Assembly (NCBI RefSeq): GCF_014637795.1
Contig: NZ_BMFD01000001.1
Location: forward strand, 476,523 to 540,522
From: Belliella aquatica
Lineage (GTDB): Bacteria > Bacteroidota > Bacteroidia > Cytophagales > Cyclobacteriaceae
Length of the DNA stretch: 64,000 nucleotides
Reading direction: 5' to 3'
Shown here: piece after piece, positions 35,826 to 44,989 of the stretch
Position numbering within the stretch: the stretch's first letter is position 1
How the letters are laid out: every line of letters starts with the position of its first letter
The notes under the pieces: model-generated
What the model was told of the DNA's origin: nothing
What the model saw: the letters and a program-made list of their open reading frames with translations, nothing else
Database searches by the model: none
Position numbers and translations under genes: made by a program

Positions 35826-36053
35826 ATGAAAATTATAATACCATTCAATATATTTATTTTCATCTGGGCTGTTGTTGGAGTAGCAGTATTAGGTCATGGT
35901 CTTTTTGAGGACTTGATGAATGCAACATCATTTGGGAGACCAGATTACAGGACTACAATGGGAATATTTTGGTTTCTTTTATGTTTGTTATATGTAATCA
36001 ATTATGTCAAGCATAAAAGAAAGTCAAAAAATATCTCTGAATTCATTTCTTAA
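35826..36053 (+). CDS. small two-helix membrane protein
   Basis: The 75-aa protein has two hydrophobic segments (FNIFIFIWAVVGVAVLGHGLF and GIFWFLLCLLYVINYV) joined by a short polar loop, and a basic tail KHKRKSKN. No family is recognised. It is flanked by AT-rich DNA, and the call rests on length, an ATG start and membrane-like composition. Confidence 0.45.
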   Translation: MKIIIPFNIFIFIWAVVGVAVLGHGLFEDLMNATSFGRPDYRTTMGIFWFLLCLLYVINYVKHKRKSKNISEFIS

Positions 36054-36202
36054 TTTTTTGGTGATTATTGCAGATCATAAATAAATCCACCACCCAAACC
36101 CCAAAACACCATCAAAAAGTAATTCTATAAAAGTCAAATCAACTTTCTTCGCTATATTCGCAACCAAACAGCAAATATCTAGTTTGAAGATTATTGTAAA
36201 GC

Positions 36203-36565
36203 GTGAGTCAATTTAGAAACATATTACCTCTTTTTAGCCACTTCTGTTTGGCATTGTTGCTAAGTGTTTTAGCGAACGGGGTATTCTTTTTTCACTCCCA
36301 CGAGCTTGACAATGGCCGAATCATCACACACGCTCACCCGCTACTGACAGAGGAGCAGCAGGAATTACCGGATCATGGTCACACGGAAGAAGAACTGATT
36401 TACCTAGATCTTATTTCCCATGCTGAGTATTTTATTTTTGATTTTCAATTTGATTTTCAATCCCCTGATATTTCAAAAACTTCAGCAGATACGTTTGTAA
36501 AAGCAAAAGACTCTTTTGTAGAAATAGAAATTGGATTTGAGCATAGGGGACCACCTTGCATTTGA
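36203..36565 (+). CDS. small His-rich protein preceding a TonB receptor
   Basis: This 120-aa protein starts with GTG at 36203. An N-terminal hydrophobic helix (FSHFCLALLLSVLANGVFFF) is followed at once by FHSHELDNGRIITHAHPL and DHGHTEEE, a likely metal-binding segment. The C-terminus HRGPPCI matches the R-(A/G)-P-P tail I associate with small proteins next to heavy-metal transport genes. It is probably periplasmic. It lies 79 bases before a TonB receptor, which suggests a metal sensor or carrier for that uptake system (inference). Confidence 0.65.
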   Translation: MSQFRNILPLFSHFCLALLLSVLANGVFFFHSHELDNGRIITHAHPLLTEEQQELPDHGHTEEELIYLDLISHAEYFIFDFQFDFQSPDISKTSADTFVKAKDSFVEIEIGFEHRGPPCI

Positions 36566-36644
36566 TTTTTTTCTGATTTAAATCTCCTTTGTTTTACAGA
36601 CAAAGAGAGTACTAGTTTTATTTTCCCAAATTAAAATCAACGCA

Positions 36645-38912
36645 ATGCGATTAATGATACTAATTGCAATGTGCCTTATTTCCCTAGGTACATTGGCATC
36701 ACAGAATAGAGATATTACAGGTAAAGTCATTGACAAGAATTCAAGAGAGCCGATTCCCGGTGTTTCCGTTTTCGTTCCCGAACTCAATCGAGGGGTGGTC
36801 ACAGAATTGGATGGCACTTTTTCACTTGGATCAATGCCAGAAAGAAATATAACCGTACAGTTTTCCTATATCGGCTACGCTACTCAGATAGAAGTTGTAA
36901 GGCTTAGTACATCCAATAGGCAGGTTGTGATTGAACTCGAAGAGACTGTTTCTAATATTGATGAAGTGGTTGTCTCAGGAGCATATATCATGAGCAAAGA
37001 AAGCTCGCCCATTTCTATCGAAAAAGTAAGTAGAGATGCCATTCTAAAAATGCCTTCTCCAAGCTTGATGACTTCACTTACCAGAACACCTGGCGTAAAT
37101 GAAATCTCTTTAGGTCCTGGGATCAGTAAGCCCGTGATTAGAGGTTTGTCATTCAGTAGAGTTTTGTCTGTCTATCAGGGAGCAAGATTCGAAAATCAGC
37201 AATGGGGTGCCGACCATGGTTTGGGTTTATCAGAAACGGGGATTGGTAACATTGAATTGATCAAAGGTCCGGCATCGATCATTTATGGTTCGGGCGCTAT
37301 GGCAGGAGTTGTCAATTTGATTGAAGATAAAGATGCTGCTCCAGGAACTGTTGAGGGGGATGTGAATTTGAGAGGATACAGCAATTCTCTAGGTTTCCGA
37401 ACTGATGCTGGAGCAAAAGGAGCGAGCGAAAACGGATTTTTATGGTCTTTGAGAGCAGCGGCAGAATCACATGCGGATTATTTGGATGGAGATGGCAATG
37501 CTGTCGGCAATACGAGATTCAATACACAAAATATCAAAGCGGGAGTTGGATTGCGCAAAAAATGGGGAGATACCAGATTACGCTACACTTATCTGAGACA
37601 AAACCTCGGAATCATTGATGAGGAAGATGTCAGTGAATTAGTGACAAACCGTGGAGACAGAAAAGTACAACTTCCTTTCCAAGATGTAAGAGATCACTTT
37701 ATCAATTCAGAGACAAATATTTTTGTTGGTGAAGATCGCTTGAAAGCAACATTCGGCTATCACTTCAACTTTAGAGAGGAAGTAGAAGGGTCAGTAGATG
37801 AGGTGGATTTGGGTTTGAGGCAATCCAACTTCATGTATGATATCAAATACGCCAAAGAGCTATTCCCAAATGTTGAAGCGATTTTGGGAGTTCAGGGATT
37901 TTATTTGCAAAATGTGAATTACGAGGATGCTAATGAATATTTGATTCCTGATGCTAAAAAGGATGACAGATCGGTTTATTTCTTATTGAACTACAACAAA
38001 GACAAGTGGGTAGCTCAAGGTGGTATTCGATATGATTACAGAAAAGTAACAGCAGATGCGAGTGCGGATCATATTGTTGATTATGGATTCTTGCTTCCTG
38101 GAGAGCCAGCAGACAGAACATTAACCAGAACTTTTGATGGTGTCACAGCAAGTGCTGGGACGACCTTCAGGCCGAATTCTGCTTGGAGGTTTAGATTGAA
38201 TGTGGCACAAGGATTCAGAGCGCCGGATTTGGGTGAGTTGTTTTCCAATGGACCACACCCGGGAACAAATAGATTTGAAAGAGGAAGTGCTGACTTTGTC
38301 AGAGAGCAGAATATTCAGTCTGATTTTGGTGTCAGATACAGCAGGTCAAATTTCTCTATCTCAGGAGAGGTGTTCTACAATCACATTGACAATTATATCT
38401 TCTTCGCTCCAACAGATGATTTTGTAGGCGATTTGACGGTTTGGGAATTTGAGCAGGCAGATGCAAGATTATATGGAGGTGAGTTGGAATTGGATATTCA
38501 CCCAACAGCAGCCAAGTGGATTTCAGCATCTACTTCCTACAGCATGGTTATCGGCCAAAGAAGATCAGATATGAGCTATTTGCCCTATATCCCAGCATTT
38601 AGATGGAATCAATCAGTTGATTTCAGATTGAATAATGTAGGAGCTTTGAAGAATCCATACATCAGTGTTTTGGGTTCATACATTTTTGATCAAAACAGAG
38701 AAGCACCTTTGGAGGAAGCTACTCCAGGTTATTACTTGTTAGGACTAAATGTGGGAAGTCAAGTGATGATGGGTGGAAAAGCGCTTGATATCTACATCAG
38801 CGGATCGAATATGCTCAACAAAACTTACGTCGATCACTTATCCCTCTTCAGACCTTTTGGTGTGAATCAGATGGGTAGAAATGTAGCGCTGAATGTGAGG
38901 ATTCCGTTTTAA
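36645..38912 (+). CDS. TonB-dependent receptor, probably metal uptake
   Basis: This outer-membrane transporter has 755 aa. The order is signal peptide, CarboxypepD_reg-like domain (about 22-105: DITGKVIDKNSREPIPGVSV), plug (about 115-230: VIRGLSFSRVLS, IELIKGPASIIYGSGAMAGVVN) and a 22-strand-type barrel ending in NVRIPF with a terminal Phe. The plug text, including QQWGADHGLGLSETGIGNIELI, resembles the ZnuD-like branch, where DH-containing loops bind zinc. The neighbouring His-rich protein supports metal as the substrate. A hairpin follows the stop. Confidence 0.85.
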   Translation: MRLMILIAMCLISLGTLASQNRDITGKVIDKNSREPIPGVSVFVPELNRGVVTELDGTFSLGSMPERNITVQFSYIGYATQIEVVRLSTSNRQVVIELEETVSNIDEVVVSGAYIMSKESSPISIEKVSRDAILKMPSPSLMTSLTRTPGVNEISLGPGISKPVIRGLSFSRVLSVYQGARFENQQWGADHGLGLSETGIGNIELIKGPASIIYGSGAMAGVVNLIEDKDAAPGTVEGDVNLRGYSNSLGFRTDAGAKGASENGFLWSLRAAAESHADYLDGDGNAVGNTRFNTQNIKAGVGLRKKWGDTRLRYTYLRQNLGIIDEEDVSELVTNRGDRKVQLPFQDVRDHFINSETNIFVGEDRLKATFGYHFNFREEVEGSVDEVDLGLRQSNFMYDIKYAKELFPNVEAILGVQGFYLQNVNYEDANEYLIPDAKKDDRSVYFLLNYNKDKWVAQGGIRYDYRKVTADASADHIVDYGFLLPGEPADRTLTRTFDGVTASAGTTFRPNSAWRFRLNVAQGFRAPDLGELFSNGPHPGTNRFERGSADFVREQNIQSDFGVRYSRSNFSISGEVFYNHIDNYIFFAPTDDFVGDLTVWEFEQADARLYGGELELDIHPTAAKWISASTSYSMVIGQRRSDMSYLPYIPAFRWNQSVDFRLNNVGALKNPYISVLGSYIFDQNREAPLEEATPGYYLLGLNVGSQVMMGGKALDIYISGSNMLNKTYVDHLSLFRPFGVNQMGRNVALNVRIPF

Positions 38913-38954
38913 GAAGCAAGAGAAAAAGGCGGACTTGATAAACTTAGCAGGTGA

Positions 38955-38991
38955 AAATAACCCTTCAGACATTTAGTTTGGAGGGTTATTT
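38955..38991 (+). terminator. probable terminator after the TonB receptor gene
   Basis: AAATAACCCTTCAGAC (38955-38970) pairs with GTTTGGAGGGTTATTT (38976-38991); the two differences are G-U pairs. The following sequence is only moderately T-rich. Confidence 0.55.
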
Positions 38992-39193
38992 GGTTTTGTG
39001 AGTTTTGGGGAAAACTTATATCGAATAGTTTGATTTTTTAATAATTAGATTCTAAAAAGAGCAATCAAGTTTTGAAACCTCAAGTCAATTGTAAACAGAA
39101 AGTTGATATAAGACAAAAAACCCATTAAATCTTATCTTTCTATTTTGGAATTTTTAAAATCAGGCTTTTTAAGCTAGTTTAGCTTTTTGTTAT

Positions 39194-39883
39194 ATGAAAA
39201 AGATGAAAAATATACAATATTATCTAATTTTTGTAGCATTGATTTTTATAGGATGTTCTGATCAGGAAGTGACAGAGGTAGGACCAAAGCCTAAAAATAT
39301 TCTTGTTTTAGGAAACAGTATAACTTGGTGTCCTCCTACTCCGGAAGTTGGTTGGAATAATGCTTGGGGAATGGCTGCATCGGAACCAAGTAAAGATTTT
39401 ATTTCTCAGCTAAGAGCAAAATTGCAAGTTGAATCCCCTGAAATTGTTTTGAAAGGAGTGAATGTGTTTCCATTTGAGCGAGGGTTTGATAATTTCGATT
39501 TTGCGGCTTATGATTCTTTGTTAGACTTCAAGCCAGATATTATCGTAATCAGATATGGAGAAAATGTCGATGCTTCAACGGTAGAAAGTGACAATCTCAA
39601 AATTGCATCACTTAATTTTATGAATTACTTTTTTGAAGATAGACCGTCAAAAGTAATCGTAACCACCACTTTTTGGAATAATGCCATTACCAACGATCAA
39701 CTGAGAAGGCTTGCAGCGGAGCAAAATTGGGAGTTAGTCGAACTTTCAGATTTAGGAGATTACCAAGAAAACATGGCCATAGGTAAATTTGACAATGTTG
39801 GCGTTGCTACACACCCAGGAGATTTAGGAATGGAAAGGATCGCTAATAGGATTTTTTCAGGTTTGAAGAAATACATCAAATAA
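39194..39883 (+). CDS. lipoprotein with SGNH-hydrolase-like fold
   Basis: The 229-aa protein has a lipoprotein signal with IFIGC as lipobox. NILVLGNSITW matches the SGNH block I around the nucleophile serine (a GNS in place of GDS). A C-terminal ATHPGDLGMERIA fits block V with its histidine and a DLGM tail. An intermediate Asn block is less clear (RYGENVD). It may be an esterase or acetyl-esterase acting on glycans, or a catalytically altered member. No substrate gene is adjacent. Confidence 0.65.
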   Translation: MKKMKNIQYYLIFVALIFIGCSDQEVTEVGPKPKNILVLGNSITWCPPTPEVGWNNAWGMAASEPSKDFISQLRAKLQVESPEIVLKGVNVFPFERGFDNFDFAAYDSLLDFKPDIIVIRYGENVDASTVESDNLKIASLNFMNYFFEDRPSKVIVTTTFWNNAITNDQLRRLAAEQNWELVELSDLGDYQENMAIGKFDNVGVATHPGDLGMERIANRIFSGLKKYIK

Positions 39884-39970
39884 GATCAACATTTAGTTTT
39901 TTCAAACAAAATACGTCCTCAAAGTTTTATAAGCTAGTTCATTTAAGTTAGGCTTTTAGCTTTACTTTCA

Positions 39971-40002
39971 ATTGGATAATCCATCGAATAAAACTAATTT
40001 TG
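39971..40002 (+). promoter_or_regulatory. promoter of glyA
   Basis: ATTG (39971-39974), 20 bases, then TAATTTTG (39995-40002), matching TAnnTTTG. The ATG is at 40027. Confidence 0.65.
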
Positions 40003-40026
40003 GGCTACCTATTAAAAATCATATCC

Positions 40027-41295
40027 ATGAAAAGAGATCAGGCAATCTTTGACCTTATTGCAAAAGAAGAAAACCGTCAGAAGACAGGTATTGAGTTGAT
40101 CGCATCAGAAAACTTTACCAGTAAGCAGGTAATGGAAGCGGCAGGAAGTGTGCTAACAAATAAATATGCGGAAGGCCTTCCAAATAAGCGCTACTACGGT
40201 GGCTGCGAAGTGGTCGATCAGATCGAGCAATTAGCAATAGATCGTGCCAAAAAGCTTTTTGGAGCTACTTGGGCGAATGTTCAGCCACATTCCGGTGCAC
40301 AAGCTAATGCGGCGGTGTTTCTTGCAGTTTTGAATGCTGGAGATAGCATCTTAGGTTTTGATTTGGCACACGGTGGTCACTTGACACATGGCTCGCCAGT
40401 TAATTTTTCAGGAAAATTATACAAGCCGCATTTTTATGGAGTAGAAGAAGAGACTGGTCTAATTGATTATGACAAAGTAGAAGCTACCGCGCTTGAGGTA
40501 AAACCAAAATTATTGATCTGTGGAGCTTCGGCCTACAGCAGAGATTGGGATTACGAGCGTTTGAGAGATATTGCAGACCAAGTAGGGGCTCTTCTTTTGG
40601 CAGATATTTCACACCCATCAGGTTTGATTGCAAGAGGTTTGCTGAATGATCCTTTGGAATTTTGTCATATCGTGACTACGACTACGCATAAGACATTGAG
40701 AGGTCCAAGAGGTGGTTTGATTTTGATGAGAGAAGATTTCGATAATCCATTTGGTATCAAAACACCAAAAGGGGAGTTGAGAAAAATGTCAGCTTTGCTT
40801 GATTCGGGTGTTTTCCCAGGTACGCAGGGTGGACCTTTGGAGCATATTATTGCAGCTAAAGCAATTGCTTTTGAAGAAGCGCTTTCTGACGAGTACATGG
40901 AGTATATCCTTCAGGTGAAGAAAAATGCTAGCGTAATGGCTGATGCTTTTGTGGAGTTGGGATACAAGATCATTTCAGGAGGAACAGACAATCACCTGAT
41001 GTTGATCGATCTTGGCAACAAAGATTTGACTGGTAAAATCGCTGAAGAGACCCTTGGAAAAGTAGACATCACGATCAATAAAAATATGGTTCCTTTCGAC
41101 AAAAGATCTCCATTCGTGACCTCTGGTATGCGTGTTGGAACCGCCGCTGTCACTACAAGAGGATTGAAAGAATCAGACATGAAGCGTATCGTTACTTTAA
41201 TTGATAAGGCGCTAAGCAATCATGAAGATGAATCTGCCTTAGCACAAATCAAATCCGAAGTAAACGTTTGGATGGTTCAATTCCCATTATATTAA
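40027..41295 (+). CDS. glyA: serine hydroxymethyltransferase
   Basis: This PLP enzyme interconverts serine and glycine and supplies methylene-tetrahydrofolate. It is 422 aa. [39 protein letters not shown] and the PLP-lysine segment [14 protein letters not shown] are all intact. An in-frame TTG at 40000 would add nine hydrophobic residues absent from the family, so the ATG is used. A tatC gene follows after 15 bases, then rpiB; co-transcription is likely, although the functions are unrelated. Confidence 0.96.
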   Translation: MKRDQAIFDLIAKEENRQKTGIELIASENFTSKQVMEAAGSVLTNKYAEGLPNKRYYGGCEVVDQIEQLAIDRAKKLFGATWANVQPHSGAQANAAVFLAVLNAGDSILGFDLAHGGHLTHGSPVNFSGKLYKPHFYGVEEETGLIDYDKVEATALEVKPKLLICGASAYSRDWDYERLRDIADQVGALLLADISHPSGLIARGLLNDPLEFCHIVTTTTHKTLRGPRGGLILMREDFDNPFGIKTPKGELRKMSALLDSGVFPGTQGGPLEHIIAAKAIAFEEALSDEYMEYILQVKKNASVMADAFVELGYKIISGGTDNHLMLIDLGNKDLTGKIAEETLGKVDITINKNMVPFDKRSPFVTSGMRVGTAAVTTRGLKESDMKRIVTLIDKALSNHEDESALAQIKSEVNVWMVQFPLY

Positions 41296-41310
41296 TTACT
41301 CAAATTTCAG

Positions 41311-42159
41311 GTGGCATTAGATCAGTATAGAGAAGAAGACGAAGAAGAAGAGGGAATGTCCTTTTTGGATCACTTGGAGCAATTGCGTTGGCATTTGCTC
41401 CGATCCGTTTCCGCAGTTTTGATATTTACAATTGCAGCATTCCTAGCCAAAAGCATCGTATTCGGGAAAGTAATTTTAGGTCCATCAAAAATCACCTTCA
41501 TTACCTATCAAGTGTTGTGTAGAATATCAGAATACCTGAATATTCCAGCACTTTGTATAGATACTCTCCCATTTACTATTCAAAGTAGGCAGATGACGGG
41601 GCAGTTTTCTATGCACATCACGTCGAGTTTGGTGGTAGGTTTAGTAGTGGCTTTTCCTTATTTGTTTTGGGAAATTTGGAGATTTATCAGTCCGGGATTA
41701 TACAGCAAAGAGAGAAATGCTGCTCGTGGAGCGGTATTTTTTGTGAGTTTACTCTTCTTTATGGGAGCGGCATTTGGGTACTTTATCCTATCTCCGTTAT
41801 CGATAAATTTCCTTGCCAATTACCAGTTGGATCCTAGTATCCTCAATGAATTTGATATTACTTCCTACGTGACTACAGTAGTGATGCTTGTATTAGCATC
41901 AGCATTGATGTTTCAGTTGCCAGTGGTGATTTACTTCCTTTCCATGTCTGGATTGGTATCAGCAGCTACGCTGAAATCATATAGAAGACATTCGATTGTC
42001 GTGATTTTAGTTGTTTCGGCGATTATTACCCCGCCAGACGTAATCAGTCAAATCATCATTGCTATGCCGATTATGGTGCTGTATGAAACAGGAATCATGA
42101 TTGCCAAAAGGCTCGAAAAGAAAAGGGCTTTAGAAGAACTTAAAGAAAAAGAACAATAA
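41311..42159 (+). CDS. tatC: twin-arginine translocase subunit TatC
   Basis: This signal-recognition subunit of the Tat export system has 282 aa and six helices. The start is probably GTG at 41311, giving a strongly acidic N-terminal stretch (EEDEEEEGMSFLDHLEQLR); an internal ATG at 41356 is possible but less typical. Core motifs FPYLFWEIWRFISPGLY and the closing PPDVISQIIIAMPIMVLYE are present. TatA is not in the window. It lies between glyA and rpiB. Confidence 0.92.
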   Translation: MALDQYREEDEEEEGMSFLDHLEQLRWHLLRSVSAVLIFTIAAFLAKSIVFGKVILGPSKITFITYQVLCRISEYLNIPALCIDTLPFTIQSRQMTGQFSMHITSSLVVGLVVAFPYLFWEIWRFISPGLYSKERNAARGAVFFVSLLFFMGAAFGYFILSPLSINFLANYQLDPSILNEFDITSYVTTVVMLVLASALMFQLPVVIYFLSMSGLVSAATLKSYRRHSIVVILVVSAIITPPDVISQIIIAMPIMVLYETGIMIAKRLEKKRALEELKEKEQ

Positions 42160-42163
42160 AACC

Positions 42164-42601
42164 ATGTCAAAGAAAATCGCAATAGGAGGAGACCACGCCG
42201 GTTTTGCCTATAAAAAGGAAATGATTGCCAAACTTGAAGCTGCTGGATATGAAATCAAAGATTTTGGTCCTTATTCAGATGCTTCTGCTGACTATCCTGA
42301 CTTTGTTCATCCATTGGCCGACGCGATTGAAAAGGGAGAATTCGAACAAGGAATCCTGATCTGTGGCAGTGGAAATGGAGTAGCGATTACGGCCAACAAG
42401 CACCAAGGAATCAGAGCTGCTTTATGTTGGAATCAAGACTTGGCAGCCTTATCAAGACAGCATAATGATGCGAATGTATTAGCTCTTCCAGCAAGATTTA
42501 TATCCTTTGATTTGGCTCTAGAATTAGCGGAGGTTTTTCTGACTACTGAATTTGAAGGCGGCAGACATGCTACCCGAGTGAATAAAATTGCTTGTAAATA
42601 A
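42164..42601 (+). CDS. rpiB: ribose 5-phosphate isomerase B
   Basis: It interconverts ribose-5-phosphate and ribulose-5-phosphate. The 145-aa length is normal. GGDHAGFAYK at the start, DYPDFVHPLA, the catalytic-cysteine region LICGSGNGVAITANKHQGIRAA and the histidine motif SRQHNDANVL are all present. It is co-directional with tatC after four bases and is followed by a strong terminator. Confidence 0.95.
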   Translation: MSKKIAIGGDHAGFAYKKEMIAKLEAAGYEIKDFGPYSDASADYPDFVHPLADAIEKGEFEQGILICGSGNGVAITANKHQGIRAALCWNQDLAALSRQHNDANVLALPARFISFDLALELAEVFLTTEFEGGRHATRVNKIACK

Positions 42602-42604
42602 AAG

Positions 42605-42633
42605 AAAAGCGAGAAGATATTCTCGCTTTTTTT
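42605..42633 (+). terminator. terminator of the glyA-tatC-rpiB run
   Basis: AAAAGCGAGAA (42605-42615) and TTCTCGCTTTT (42620-42630) around loop GATA, followed by T, directly after the rpiB stop. Confidence 0.9.
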
Positions 42634-42656
42634 ATTGCAGATTATCAGCACTTTAG

Positions 42657-42690
42657 CTTGACTTTTTTTTTATATTTTCGTAGATTTTGG
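42657..42690 (+). promoter_or_regulatory. possible promoter of the M15 peptidase gene
   Basis: CTTG (42657-42660), 20 bases, then TAGATTTTGG (42681-42690). The second box is one base longer than TAnnTTTG, so the match is imperfect. Confidence 0.35.
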
Positions 42691-42733
42691 TTTAGTTTTT
42701 TTAGAATTGATTTTTAACCTAAACGATAATTAG

Positions 42734-43525
42734 ATGAACACAAGAGAAGTAACAATTTTTGTACAGTCTTGGCTCAAAGAAAAGGGACTGTATCATGGTG
42801 AAATTGATGGTGATTTTGGTCCAAAGACCCTCGCGGCAATAGATGCGATAGATCAAATTCCAAAAGATTGGTCAGCAAGAAGAAAATTGGTGGGCATGCT
42901 ACAATATGTGACTACACAGTTTGGACAAAATCCGGGAAAACTTGATGGTTTTTTCGGTCCAAATACACAGTATGCCTATGAAAATAGCCTTCTGATAGCA
43001 AAAACTGGAAATCAACCTGAGATCTGGCGTCCTGAAGAAATTTCAACCAAACCAAGTCCTTGGCCAAAGCAATACTCCTCAGCTTTCAAGGATTTTTATG
43101 GCCCAAAAGGAAGCAGTTTGGTGTTTGCAAATACTCCATATCCCTTGAAAATTGCTTGGAACCCCAATCAACAAATCAATCGATTTACATGCCATGCAAA
43201 AGTAAAAGATAGTGTGGAGCGAATTTTTGAAAAAGTTTTGAATCATTATGGCCTCGAACGTATCCAAGATCTTCGATTGGATTATTTTGGGGGTTGCTAC
43301 AATGATCGGCCGATCAGAGGCGGTACACTTCCAAGTATGCATAGCTGGGCTATCGCAATAGATTTTGATCCGATTAATAATCAATTGAGGTGGGGAAGAG
43401 AAAAGGCGACCTTTGCCAAACCTGAATATGAAGCTTGGTGGAGGATTTGGGAAGAAGAAGGCTGGGTAAGTTTGGGAAGACAGAGAAACTTCGACTGGAT
43501 GCATGTTCAAGCTGCAGTTTTATAA
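42734..43525 (+). CDS. M15-type peptidase with two peptidoglycan-binding-like modules, endolysin-like
   Basis: The 263-aa protein has no signal peptide. Residues about 5-40 (LKEKGLYHGEIDGDFGPKTL) and 57-88 (GKLDGFFGPNTQYAYENSL) resemble PG_binding_1 units. The C-terminal half has the M15/VanY zinc motif MHSWAIAIDFD (His203, Asp210) and DWMHVQ (His257). This is the domain layout of phage endolysins and L-Ala-D-Glu or D,D-peptidases. No holin or phage gene is adjacent, so it may be a domesticated lysin. It is monocistronic. Confidence 0.82.
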   Translation: MNTREVTIFVQSWLKEKGLYHGEIDGDFGPKTLAAIDAIDQIPKDWSARRKLVGMLQYVTTQFGQNPGKLDGFFGPNTQYAYENSLLIAKTGNQPEIWRPEEISTKPSPWPKQYSSAFKDFYGPKGSSLVFANTPYPLKIAWNPNQQINRFTCHAKVKDSVERIFEKVLNHYGLERIQDLRLDYFGGCYNDRPIRGGTLPSMHSWAIAIDFDPINNQLRWGREKATFAKPEYEAWWRIWEEEGWVSLGRQRNFDWMHVQAAVL

Positions 43526-43570
43526 ATAAATATCCCTACTATATACCCTCTAATGCTCAAAATTTAGAAA

Positions 43571-43608
43571 TTGAAAAAGCTACCCCATTTATAAGGTAGC
43601 TTTTTCAA
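43571..43608. terminator. bidirectional terminator
   Basis: TTGAAAAAGCTACC (43571-43584) and GGTAGCTTTTTCAA (43595-43608) form a 14-bp stem between convergent genes. Confidence 0.88.
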
Positions 43609-43624
43609 TTTGGTTATTAAAGGG

Positions 43625-44971
43625 TTATTTATTTTCCATTTCTTCAGCATTCGCGGTGAATGGGTTGGAATCTCTGATTAGTCTTGCAGGCATTTCTCCC
43701 TCAGTAGAAGCCACCGTCACACATACAGCAGCATCACCTGTGATGTTGACTACTGTTCTGAACATATCTAGTATTCTATCTGGTGCAATAATCAAGGCGA
43801 CACCTGCTCCAGGAACACCAATTGCTTCTAAAACGATAATCAACATAATCAATCCAGCACCAGGAACACCTGCTGAACCAATAGCTGCCAAAGTTGCTGT
43901 CAAGACAATTGTCAATTGCTGTGATAGGGTAAGATCCATCCCCAAAGCCTGCGCAATAAACACCGCTGCCACTGCTTGGTACAAACTTGTACCATTCATG
44001 TTGATCGTAGCGCCGAGTGGAAGTACAAAACTGCTGACTTCCTCAGATACACCCAACTCTTCTTCTACCAATTTCATGGTTACGGGAAGTGTTGCAGAGC
44101 TTGACGATGTAGAAAAACCCAAAAGCATGGCTGGTCTTAATGCCATAATAAAATCTTTGAAAGGGATTTTAGTGAATGCTTTTAGCATTAGGGAATATAC
44201 ACCTACGATGATCAAGAATAATCCACCCATCACCACGAGGGTATATTTTAATAAGGCTAAGAGTAATTCTACGGCTGACTCCGGATTTTCCCCGGCAATC
44301 TCGACTATCAAGGAGGCCATCAATGCAAATACACCGTATGGTGCGATCATCATGATGTATTCCACGATTTTGATAATTACATCATTGAGGGCATCAAAGA
44401 AGTCTGTGAACGTTTTTGCCTTATCCTTTGGAATCTGAAGCAAAGCGATCCCTGCGATAATGGCAAAGAAAACCACCTGAAGCATACTTCCATTATCGGC
44501 TGCTGCTGCAATTAGATTTTCTGGAACAATATCTACAATAGGCTGTAATGGACCAGCATCTTTGATGGCAGCGGCATCACTGGCTTTGGAGCCTGCAGCA
44601 GCATCAAATTGAGTCATCAACTTGTCTCTAGTCTCTTGAGGTAACTGTTCTCCAGGTTCGAAGAAATTAACCAAAAGTAAACCCAAAGTAATGGCAATTA
44701 CAGTTGTTATCAAATAGGCAAAAATGGTCTTGCCCCCAATTCTTGACAGTTTAGAAATATCACCCAAATTGGATACGCCCACAATCAATGATGCTAAAAC
44801 CAAAGGCACAGCAATCATTTTCAAAGCATTAATAAAAATCGTCCCAATAGGCTTGATATAATTAACCGTGAAATCGGGAGAAATACCGAATTGAACGATC
44901 ACCAAACCGAAAACAAGACCTAAAACCAATCCAGCGATAATCTGGGTATGTAATGGTATTTTTTTAAACAT
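43625..44971 (-). CDS. dicarboxylate/amino-acid:cation symporter
   Basis: A DAACS-family (GltP/DctA-like) inner-membrane carrier of 448 aa. The substrate-binding region reads GFSTSSSSATLPVTMK (serine-rich hairpin), then LPLGATINMNGTSLYQAV and the C-terminal hairpin GVPGAGVALIIAPDRILDMFRTVVNITGDAA. It likely imports glutamate, aspartate or C4-dicarboxylates with Na+ or H+. It follows aroC by 18 bases on the same strand, so it belongs to the batD-aroC unit. Confidence 0.9.
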   Translation of the reverse strand: MFKKIPLHTQIIAGLVLGLVFGLVIVQFGISPDFTVNYIKPIGTIFINALKMIAVPLVLASLIVGVSNLGDISKLSRIGGKTIFAYLITTVIAITLGLLLVNFFEPGEQLPQETRDKLMTQFDAAAGSKASDAAAIKDAGPLQPIVDIVPENLIAAAADNGSMLQVVFFAIIAGIALLQIPKDKAKTFTDFFDALNDVIIKIVEYIMMIAPYGVFALMASLIVEIAGENPESAVELLLALLKYTLVVMGGLFLIIVGVYSLMLKAFTKIPFKDFIMALRPAMLLGFSTSSSSATLPVTMKLVEEELGVSEEVSSFVLPLGATINMNGTSLYQAVAAVFIAQALGMDLTLSQQLTIVLTATLAAIGSAGVPGAGLIMLIIVLEAIGVPGAGVALIIAPDRILDMFRTVVNITGDAAVCVTVASTEGEMPARLIRDSNPFTANAEEMENK

Positions 44972-44989
44972 AGTATTTGGGTTAATTAA

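Noticed and set aside
39884-40026. Glycine or folate riboswitch before glyA
   Set aside because: The 143-base leader shows a normal promoter but no riboswitch core that I can recognise.
43656-44438. 260-codon plus-strand frame inside the symporter gene
   Set aside because: Its composition (repetitive S/T/A/I/P) is typical of an antisense shadow, and the symporter is certain.
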